Positions 16,550-23,373 of a stretch of 30,469 bases of DNA are shown here, piece by piece. This DNA is from JACKBJ01 sp964549495 (GTDB lineage: Bacteria; Chloroflexota; Anaerolineae; Epilineales; Epilineaceae), in the NCBI GenBank assembly GCA_964549495.1, contig CAZJWJ010000062.1:1-30469 (forward strand), given 5' to 3'. Every line of letters starts with the position of its first letter. The first letter of the stretch is position 1. Made by a program: the position numbers and the translations under genes. The notes under the pieces are model-generated. The model did no database searches, had not been told where the DNA came from, and worked only from the letters and a program-made list of their open reading frames with translations.

Positions 16550-18190
16550 ATGCCGAGTCCAGAGGACCGCGCCCGCGTACCCGAGGAGCTGGAGCGCTTG
16601 GGCGGACTGCGCCCCGGCGTGGCCCGCGAGGTCGCGCGTCGTACCGGCGTGCCCGAGGCCGACATCTACGGGGTGGGCAGCTTCTTCCACCTCCTCTCCG
16701 ACCCCGACGTGGACGTCCGCGTCTGCCAGGGCCTCTCCTGCCGGCTGGAAGGCGCCGAGGCCCTGCTCGAATCGGCCCGCGAGGCCGGCCTGCGCGCCGA
16801 GGGCTGCCAATGCCTGGCCGCCTGCGACCGGCCGCCGGCCCTGCTGCGCAAGCGCCGCGTCCTGCCGGCCGTCACGCCGGCCGAGCTCGAGGCGGCAGGC
16901 GGCGACCCGGCCGCCATTCACGCCGCCGGCGCGCCGGGCGACCAGTGGACCGGCGACATCGGGCCGGATCGCGACGATCCGGAGAGCCTGGTCTTCAACA
17001 TGCTCGGCCAGCCCGACTACTCGGGTGCGGCCTTCGATCGGGCGCTGGCGATGGGCCCCGAGGCCCTCTTCGACGCGCTGGAGACCTCCGGCCTGCAAGG
17101 CCGCGGCGGGGCTGGCTTCCCGGCCCACATCAAGTGGCGCGGCGTGGCCGGCCAGGCCGAGAGCACCCGCTACGTCATCCTCAACGCCGACGAGGGCGAG
17201 CCGGGTACCTTCAAGGACCGCGAGCTGCTCTTGCGCCGACCCGATCTGGTCATCGAGGGCCTGGCCATCGCCGCCCGCGCGGTGGGCGCCAGCGAAGTCT
17301 ACCTCTACCTGCGCGGCGAGTTCGAGATCCCCTGGGAGGCCACCGAGCGGGCCATCGCGGCCTTTGCCGAGGCCGGCCGCTTCGAAGGCCTCCACTTTCA
17401 CATGCATGCCGGCCACGGCGCTTACATCTGCGGCGAGGAGACGGCCCTGATGGAGGCCCTGGAAGGCAAGCGCGGCATGCCCCGGCTCAAGCCGCCCTTC
17501 CCGACCGAAGCGGGGCTCTGGGGCAAGCCGACCCTCATCCACAACGTCGAGACCATCGCCTGCCTGCCGGCCATCGTGCGCCGCGGCGGCGACTGGTTCC
17601 GCCAGTTGGGGCGCACCGGCGCCGGCAGCAAGCTCTACTGCGTCAGCGGCCACGTGGCCCGGCCGGGCGTCTACGAGTTGCCTCTGGGCGTCACCCTCGA
17701 CGAGCTGGTCGAGACCGCCGGCGGCTATACGGGCGAGCTGCAAGCCTTCTCGCCCGGCGGCGCCAGCTCGGGCTTCTTACCGGCCGACAAGCGCGACGTG
17801 CCGCTGGACTTCAAGGCCTTGGCCGACGAGGGCTCGATGCTCGGCTCGGCCGGCGTGGTCGTGCTGGACGAGCGCGTCGACATGGCCTGGGCCGTCGAGC
17901 AGCAGCTGCGCTTCTTCGAGGCCGAGAGCTGCGGCCAATGCGCCCCCTGCCGCATCGGCACGCGCTACCTGCGCGAGAGCCTGGGGCGGCACATGCAAGC
18001 GGCCCGCGGAGATGCCACCGACGCGGCGCCCGACGAGCACCTGGCCCAAGTGGCCGAGGTGGCCTGGCAGATGAACGAAGGATCGATCTGCGGTCTGGGC
18101 CAAGCCGCCGCCCTGCCGCTGACCACCGCCTTGAAGCATTTTCCGGAGGCCTTCGGGGCCGCCGAGACCCACAATGGACAGGAGCGCTGA
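16550..18190 (+). CDS. NAD-linked formate dehydrogenase beta subunit (fused NuoE-NuoF)
   Basis: A 546-residue diaphorase subunit that passes electrons between the catalytic subunit and NAD. Residues 1-~110 are a NuoE-like thioredoxin-fold [2Fe-2S] domain with ligands C59, C64, C88 and C92 (VCQGLSC, CQCLAAC). Residues ~130-546 are NuoF-like: FMN/NAD motifs GRGGAGFPAHIKW, NADEGEPGTFKDRELL, GAYICGEETALMEALEG and the [4Fe-4S] set ESCGQCAPCRIGT plus GSICGLG. In many bacteria (FdsG/FdsB) these are two proteins; here they are one chain. Start ATG 16550 has GAGGAG about 8 bases upstream. It is followed after two bases by the catalytic subunit. A hydrogenase or complex I role is unlikely, since the partner is clearly a formate dehydrogenase. 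Confidence 0.93.
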   Translation: MPSPEDRARVPEELERLGGLRPGVAREVARRTGVPEADIYGVGSFFHLLSDPDVDVRVCQGLSCRLEGAEALLESAREAGLRAEGCQCLAACDRPPALLRKRRVLPAVTPAELEAAGGDPAAIHAAGAPGDQWTGDIGPDRDDPESLVFNMLGQPDYSGAAFDRALAMGPEALFDALETSGLQGRGGAGFPAHIKWRGVAGQAESTRYVILNADEGEPGTFKDRELLLRRPDLVIEGLAIAARAVGASEVYLYLRGEFEIPWEATERAIAAFAEAGRFEGLHFHMHAGHGAYICGEETALMEALEGKRGMPRLKPPFPTEAGLWGKPTLIHNVETIACLPAIVRRGGDWFRQLGRTGAGSKLYCVSGHVARPGVYELPLGVTLDELVETAGGYTGELQAFSPGGASSGFLPADKRDVPLDFKALADEGSMLGSAGVVVLDERVDMAWAVEQQLRFFEAESCGQCAPCRIGTRYLRESLGRHMQAARGDATDAAPDEHLAQVAEVAWQMNEGSICGLGQAAALPLTTALKHFPEAFGAAETHNGQER

Positions 18191-18192
18191 CG

Positions 18193-21060
18193 ATGAGCCA
18201 GACGATGCGCCTGACCCTCAACGGCCGCGAGGTCGCTTTCCGACCCGGCGAGACCATCCTCGAGGTGGCCCAGCGCGCGGGCGCTTACATCCCCACGCTC
18301 TGCCACGATCCGCGCCTGGATCCGGCCGGCGCTTGCCGCACCTGTCTGGTCGAGGTGGAGGGCTGGCGGCGCATGCCGCCGGCCTGCGCCACGCCGGCCG
18401 CCAGCGGCATGGTGGTGACCAGCGAGAACGAGCGCATCGAGCGCCATCGCAAGAGCTTGATGGCGCTCTACCTGGCCGACCACCCGGAGGGCTTCGTCGG
18501 CTCGGAGCTGGGCGCGCCGGACCAGGTCTACCAGCTGGCCGAGCGCTACGGGGCGCCGGCGGATTGGCCCAAGATGGACAACATCCGCGCCGACCGGCCG
18601 GGCGACGAGAACCCCTACATCCTCTTCGACGCCACCAAATGCATCGCCTGTGCCCGCTGCACCCGCTACTGCGACGAGGTGGAGGCGGTGCAGGCCATCA
18701 CCTTGGCCGGCCGCGGCAGCGAGACGACGATCGCCACGGTCGACAACCTGAGCCTGCTGGACACGACCTGCGAGATGTGCGGCGGCTGCATCGACACCTG
18801 CCCCACCGGCGCCATGGCCGAGAAGATCCCGCTGGTGATGCAGTCCCCGCCGGAGCGCGACCTGGTCAAGGTGCGCACCACCTGCAACTACTGCGGGGTG
18901 GGCTGCCAGATGGACCTGAACGTGGACCCGGCCGGCAACGCCGGCCGCGGCAAGGTGGTCAAGATCACCAGCCCCGAGCCGGGCACGACCACCAACGACG
19001 GCAACCTCTGCGTCAAGGGCCGCTTCGCCTATGACTTCATCGACCACGAGGATCGGCTGACGACGCCCTTGGTGCGCGACGAGGCCGGGCAGCTGCGGCC
19101 GGCCAGTTGGCCCGAGGCGCTGACCAAGGCGGCCCGGGGCCTGATGGGCGTGGTCGAGCAGCACGGCAAGGACGCGCTGGGCTTCATCAGCTCCTCGCGC
19201 TGCACGGTGGAGGAGAACTACCTGGTCCAGAAGCTGGCCCGGGCGGTCTTCGGGACCAACAACGTCCATCAATGCGCCGCCACCTGACACGCCCCCACCG
19301 TGGCCGGTCTGGTCACAACGTTTGGGGCGGGCGCGATGACGAACTCCATCGGCGAGATCCGCGACACCGACTTCATGCTGGTGATCGGCAGCAACACCAC
19401 CGAGGCGCATCCGATCATCGCCATGGAGATGAAGCGCGCCGCGCGGCGCGGCGCCACCCTGGTGGTGGCCGACCCGCGCTCGATCTGGCTGACCTCGATC
19501 GCCGACAAGCACCTCAAGCTGCGGCCGGGCACGGACGTCTGGCTGCTCAACGCGATGGCCAACGTCATCGTTACCGAGGAGCTCTACGACGAGGATTTCA
19601 TCCAGACCAACACCGAGGGCTTCGAGGCGGTGGCCGAGCGGGTGCGCGAGTACACGCCGGAGGATGCCGAGCGCGTCACGGGCGTGCCGGCCGACGAGAT
19701 CCGCGCGGTCGCGCGCGAGTACGCGGCCACCAAGAAGGCCGGCATCTACTACACCCTCGGCATCACCGAGCACTCCCACGGCACCGACAACGTCTACGCC
19801 CTGGCCAACCTGGTCCTGATGACCGGCCACCTGGGCCATCCCAGCTGCGGCATGAACCCCTTGCGCGGCCAGAACAACGTGCAGGGCGCCAACGACGCCG
19901 GTGCCACCCCCATCTACTACCCGGGCTACCAACGGGTGGACGATCCCCAGGTGCATGCCAAGTACGAGGCCAGCTGGGGCGTGGCGCTCAGTGACAAGCC
20001 GGGCTACAACCTCAACGAGATGATGAAGATCGCCGGCAAGGAGCTCAAGGGCTTCTTCGTGATGGGCGAGGACATCGTCCTGTCCGAGCCCAACGTGGCC
20101 AAGCTCGAAGAGGGCCTCAACAACATCGACTTCCTGGTGATGCAGGACATCTACCTCAACGAGACGGCCCGCTTCGCCGACGTCATCCTGCCGGCGGCCT
20201 GCTTTGCCGAGAAGGAGGGCGTCTTCACCAACTCCGAGCGCCGCGTGCAGCGCGTGCGCAAGGGCATCGAGCCGCCAGGCGAGGCGCGCGCCGACTGGGA
20301 GATCCTGCAAGACCTGGCCAATGCCTGCGGCGGCAGCTGGGACTTCGAGCACCCGGGCCAGGTCTACGCCGAGATGGTGGCCGACGCGCCCAAGTTCTCC
20401 GGCATCAGCCACGCGCGCATCGAGACCGAGGGCGGCATCCAGTGGCCCTGCAGCTCGCCGGATGAGCCCGGCACGGTCTACCTGCACGAGCGCGGCATCC
20501 TGCGCGGCAAGGGGCTCTTCACCCCGGTCGACTACCGCCCCTCGGCCGAGAGCGAGGACTCGGACTACCCGCTGCTGCTCTCGACCGGCCGCACCCTCTA
20601 CCACTACAACTCGGCCACCCAGACCCGACGCGAGCAGGGCGCCCGCCTCAAGCAGCCCGAGGCCTATATCGAGCTGCACCCCAAGGACGCCGGCCGGCGC
20701 GGCATCGAGGACGGCGACCTGGTCGAGGTCTACACCCGCCGCGGCGCCATCCACTGCCGCGCCATGGTCTCCCGCCAGGTTCGCAAGGGCTGCATCTGGA
20801 TGCCCTTCCACTTCGCCGAGGCCCGTGCCAACCTGCTGACCAACGATGTCGGCGACGCGGTCACCGGCACGGCCGAGTACAAGGTCTGCGCGGCAGAGGT
20901 GCGGCGCCTGGAGCCGGCCGAGTCGCAGGCGGCCGAAGCGGTGCCGGTGGTCTTCCGCGGCAGCTACTACGCGGTGGACGGGCCGGGGCCGGGGGCGGTG
21001 GACGAGGCGGAGCTGGCTCCGGCGCCGGCGGAGGCCGTGGCCGGCGACACGGGGGACTAG
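18193..21060 (+). CDS. fdhA: selenocysteine-containing formate dehydrogenase catalytic subunit (in-frame UGA = Sec365)
   Basis: One 955-residue protein if UGA 19285-19287 is read as selenocysteine; otherwise two open frames abut at that codon. N-terminal NuoG-like part: [2Fe-2S] ferredoxin (TLCHDPRLDPAGACRTC), two [4Fe-4S] motifs (CIACARCTRYC, CEMCGGCIDTCPTGA), then the molybdopterin-oxidoreductase part with its own cluster (CNYCGVGC, NLCVKGRF). The active-site stretch reads NNVHQCAAT-U-HAPTVAGLVTTFG; family members have Sec or Cys here, always followed by His. Downstream are TRQ-like and GHLGHPSCGMNPLRGQNNVQG pterin-binding segments and the MopB C-terminal domain (ELHPKDAGRRGIEDGDLVEV). It oxidises formate to CO2 (or the reverse) in the cytoplasm using a Mo or W bis-pterin cofactor. 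GGAG at 18181-18184 supports the start. The ~35-residue acidic/Ala-Pro tail is poorly conserved-looking. Confidence 0.93.
19288..19329 (+). promoter_or_regulatory. bacterial SECIS element
   Basis: Directly after UGA 19285-19287 the mRNA can fold into a two-part hairpin. The lower stem CGCCCC (19290-19295) pairs with GGGGCG (19324-19329). The upper stem GUGGCC (19300-19305) pairs with GGUCAC (19311-19316; one G-U) around loop GGUCU (19306-19310). In E. coli fdhF the SelB-binding minihelix is also ~17 nt, begins 11 nt after the UGA (12 here) and has a GGUCU loop. The element lies inside the coding sequence and directs selenocysteine insertion instead of termination. Confidence 0.88.
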
Positions 21061-21070
21061 ATCGGTCGTC

Positions 21071-21117
21071 CGGGAGACCGGGCCATCTCCGATCCCGCGA
21101 GTGCTCCCGGTCTCCCG
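21071..21117 (+). terminator. hairpin after the formate dehydrogenase genes, possible terminator
   Basis: A perfect 12-bp inverted repeat, CGGGAGACCGGG (21071-21082) with its complement at 21106-21117, around a 23-base loop, starts 10 bases after the stop of the catalytic subunit. There is no U-run after it, so it may act as a weak terminator or an mRNA-stabilising hairpin. Confidence 0.45.
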
Positions 21118-21139
21118 AACCTCGAACTAGGATTACACC

Positions 21140-21718
21140 ATGTCGGATCCGAAAGCCGATCTGCACCGCTACCTTCGCGCCGGGCGCGAGGCGATCCTCT
21201 GGAAGCTCGAGGGGCTCTCGGAGTACGACCAGCGGCGTCCCATCGTGCCGACCGGTACGAATCTGCTCGGCCTGGTCAAGCACCTGGCCTCGGTGGAGCT
21301 GGGCTACTTCGGCGACTGCTTCGATCGGCCGCACGGTGAATCGCTGCCCTGGTTCGACGCGGACGCCGAGCCGAATGCCGACATGTGGGCGATACAGGAG
21401 GAGTCCCGCGAGGACATCCTCGGGCTCTACGAGCGGGCCGCCGCCCATTCGGATGCCACGATCGAGGCGCTCGACCTCGATTCGCTCGGCCGGGTGCCCT
21501 GGTGGCCGCCGGATGTCGCCGAGGTGACCTTGCATCGGGTCCTCATCCACATGGCGACCGAGACGCACCGCCATGCCGGTCACGCCGACATCCTTCGCGA
21601 GCTGATCGACGGCTCGGTCGGCCTGCGGCCCGATGTCTCGAACCTCCCCGAGGTCGACGCCGACTGGTGGGCCGGGTATCGGGAGCGCTTGGAGCGGACT
21701 GCCCGGCGCTTCCGGTAG
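21140..21718 (+). CDS. DinB-family protein (DUF664-like)
   Basis: A 192-residue four-helix DinB superfamily protein. Candidate metal ligands are in LLGLVKHLASVELGYFGDCF (second helix) and HMATETHRHAGHADILRE (last helix), the classic H...HxxxH-type arrangement. The interval WWPPDVAEVTLHRVLIHM matches the DUF664 branch common in Actinobacteria and Chloroflexota. The family includes S-transferases using small thiols and many uncharacterised stress proteins; no substrate can be assigned. It lies between the hairpin after the formate dehydrogenase genes and the first palindromic element, so it is probably its own unit or a read-through tail. It differs clearly from the DinB protein at 1861-2376. 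Confidence 0.88.
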   Translation: MSDPKADLHRYLRAGREAILWKLEGLSEYDQRRPIVPTGTNLLGLVKHLASVELGYFGDCFDRPHGESLPWFDADAEPNADMWAIQEESREDILGLYERAAAHSDATIEALDLDSLGRVPWWPPDVAEVTLHRVLIHMATETHRHAGHADILRELIDGSVGLRPDVSNLPEVDADWWAGYRERLERTARRFR

Positions 21719-21740
21719 CCATTCGGCGTGGACGCGCCAG

Positions 21741-21908
21741 CCCTAAGTGCAACCACACAAGTACTGCGGGATTCGAGCACAGCTGCATCCGTGCAGACGC
21801 CCCGCTGTTCCTCGGCAATGGCGCTGCCATTCCCTCGTCACATCGAGCCGTCTGCACGGCGCATCTGCACTCTCGGTCCACACAGAACTTGTGTGGTTGC
21901 ACTTAGGG
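21741..21908. repeat. palindromic conserved-core element, copy 1
   Basis: A 168-bp almost self-complementary element. The ends are perfect 22-bp inverted repeats (21741-21762, beginning CCCTAAGTGC, and 21887-21908). Inside lies a second perfect 11-bp stem (21789-21799 with 21849-21859), and at the apex the hairpin AATGGC-GCT-GCCATT. The core 21801-21846 is 44/46 identical to copy 2 at 22653-22698. Flanking blocks GCTGCATCCG and CGGCGCATC are also shared, but the stems between them differ from copy 2. It contains no open frame of note. It could be a non-autonomous mobile element folding as single-stranded DNA, or a structured RNA; the sequence alone does not decide. Confidence 0.85.
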
Positions 21909-21953
21909 ACGCCGGGATCGCCGGGTTCGAGGATCAACACCCGGCCCGACGAC

Positions 21954-22445
21954 CTACCACCCCTGCGCGGCCTCGAGCACTCCGCGGCTGGCCATTCGCT
22001 TGCGGAGTCTCCAGACCAGCCAGCCGACGGCAACCGCCATTAGCCAGACGCTGCCGGTCAGCTTCCACACACCGTACTGCCCGGCGTCCACGAGATGGGG
22101 CCGATAGCGTCCTCCGGGCGCAGCCTCGATGGCGATCGTGTCGCCGGCGCGGACGTAGCCCTCGTAGAGGTTGATGCCCCGGAGCTCGATGCGCTCGCCC
22201 GTCTCCACCAGCTCGACGTCGGCCACGTAGAAGGTCATGGTGGACTCCGACGTGTAATGCGTCTCGCTGACCCTGCGCGTCTCCAGCACCAGGCCTTGAA
22301 CCACCTCGCCATGCAGCCTGTACCAAGCATCCGCGGCGAAGTATCCGACGGTGGGAAAGGGCAAGGCGATGGCGCAGATGGTGCAGATGAACAGGACGAC
22401 GTCCGAGTTGCGGGCGAAGAGACCGAGGAGGCGACGGCTCATCAT
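21954..22445 (-). CDS. two-helix membrane protein, DUF3592-like
   Basis: A 163-residue protein with a membrane helix near the N-terminus (~16-36, VVLFICTICAIALPFPTVGYF) and another near the C-terminus (~130-147, LTGSVWLMAVAVGWLVW). These bracket an external beta-rich stretch (VVQGLVLETRRVSETHYTSE, MTFYVADVELVETGERIEL, VRAGDTIAIEAAPGGRYRP). This helix-beta-helix layout is typical of DUF3592-type proteins, whose function is unknown. Start could be Met 22445 or the adjacent Met 22442; no good ribosome site is visible. It is the only gene between the two palindromic elements and is convergent with the DinB gene at 21140. Confidence 0.75.
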   Translation of the reverse strand: MMSRRLLGLFARNSDVVLFICTICAIALPFPTVGYFAADAWYRLHGEVVQGLVLETRRVSETHYTSESTMTFYVADVELVETGERIELRGINLYEGYVRAGDTIAIEAAPGGRYRPHLVDAGQYGVWKLTGSVWLMAVAVGWLVWRLRKRMASRGVLEAAQGW

Positions 22446-22594
22446 GGGCTACTCGATGCCTCGGCCTTCGAGCGCTCTGCATCCATCAAGACGCGGTTGT
22501 TGTACGGCACACATGACCTCGTTGGGAACTGGATCATCCCAGATGATGCCACCATCCGCGACGCTCGTGCCTCGTTGGAGTCGCAGGACTTCCC

Positions 22595-22759
22595 TAGTGC
22601 ACCGCCGCAGTGAATCCTAGGGGCTCGACCGCCGCTGCATCCGCTCCAGCGGCCCGCTGCTCCTCGGCAATGGCGCTGCCATTCCCTCGTCGCATCGAAC
22701 CACTGGAGCGGCGCATCGACGGTCTCGCTACCCCTAGCATGCACTGCGACGGTGCACCA
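22595..22759. repeat. palindromic conserved-core element, copy 2
   Basis: A 165-bp element in the same orientation as copy 1, filling much of the otherwise gene-free 22446-22797. The outer arms (22595-22623 and 22731-22759) are complementary over ~29 bases with a few mismatches. The inner stem CCGCTCCAG (22641-22649) pairs perfectly with CTGGAGCGG (22703-22711). The apical core 22653-22698 matches copy 1 at 44 of 46 positions, including AATGGC-GCT-GCCATT. Arm sequences are unrelated to those of copy 1 yet still pair, so structure rather than sequence is kept. I see nothing else in the 352-base gap. Confidence 0.85.
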
Positions 22760-22797
22760 GGACGCGACTCGCAATAGCTGCCGCCCAGCCGGCAGCC

Positions 22798-23373
22798 TCA
22801 CACCAGCGGCTCGCCCCGGGCCGCCCGCTCGACGATCTGCTCGATGCGCCGCTTGCGCGTGTCCGGACGTTTTGCGGTCTTGATGTGGTAGAGCGCGAGC
22901 TTGCGGTCGGAAGCTTTGGTGTCGTCCCAATTGGATCGGGCCGCTGGCGAGGCGTCCAGGGCCTGGGCCAGATCGTCCGGCTCGATGAGCGCGTCGATGT
23001 CGTCGAGGAAGATCCAGCTGCCGTCGGCCTTTGCGGCATCGATCAGTCGCTGTCCGGCTGGGGTCATCAGGCCCTTCTGCTGCAGCTCGGCCACGTGCTG
23101 CTTGTTGAGCGCGCTCCAGATGCTGCCGGGTTTGCGTGGCGAGAGGTGTCGCTTGACACGGTCCTCGTCGATGCGTCGCGTGCGGCCGTCGATCCAGCCG
23201 AAGCATAGGGCCTCCTGCACGATCTCGGGCCAGGCCACGTAGCGATCGGCGCAGTGCTTCTTGTAGGTCACCACCCAGGCGCCTTCGGCCTGGTGGTGGT
23301 TCGCTTCGAGCCATGCCCGCCAATCGCCGCGGCTCGTGATCTCGACATGGGGTAGTTCGTCGATCTTGCTCAT
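22798..23373 (-). CDS. YdeI/OmpD-associated family protein
   Basis: A 191-residue soluble protein of the YdeI (bacteriocin-protection/OmpD-associated) family, widespread and without a firmly known activity. Recognisable segments are the N-terminal RGDWRAWLEANHHQAEGAWVV, then VAWPEIVQEALCFGWIDGR, HLSPRKPGSIWSALNKQHV and the C-terminal SDRKLALYHIKTAKRPDTRKRRIEQIVE, with the basic RRIEQIV motif. ATG 23373 overlaps the stop of the large secreted protein gene as ATGA; the longer frame upstream is a shadow of that gene. The overlap implies coupled translation with an extracellular protein, an odd pairing that may be chance gene order. It ends just before the second palindromic element. Confidence 0.88.
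   Translation of the reverse strand: MSKIDELPHVEITSRGDWRAWLEANHHQAEGAWVVTYKKHCADRYVAWPEIVQEALCFGWIDGRTRRIDEDRVKRHLSPRKPGSIWSALNKQHVAELQQKGLMTPAGQRLIDAAKADGSWIFLDDIDALIEPDDLAQALDASPAARSNWDDTKASDRKLALYHIKTAKRPDTRKRRIEQIVERAARGEPLV

Noticed and set aside
19285..19287. Nonsense mutation splitting the formate dehydrogenase gene
   Set aside because: Frame, position of the codon at the Sec/Cys site, and a well-formed SECIS hairpin directly after it all favour selenocysteine.
17965..20811. A 948-codon open frame on the minus strand
   Set aside because: It is antisense to the well-recognised formate dehydrogenase genes and shows the low-complexity composition typical of GC-rich shadow frames.
21741..22759. 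Retron, diversity-generating retroelement or CRISPR locus
   Set aside because: There is no reverse transcriptase, no cas gene and no spaced direct-repeat array; only two hairpin elements are present.
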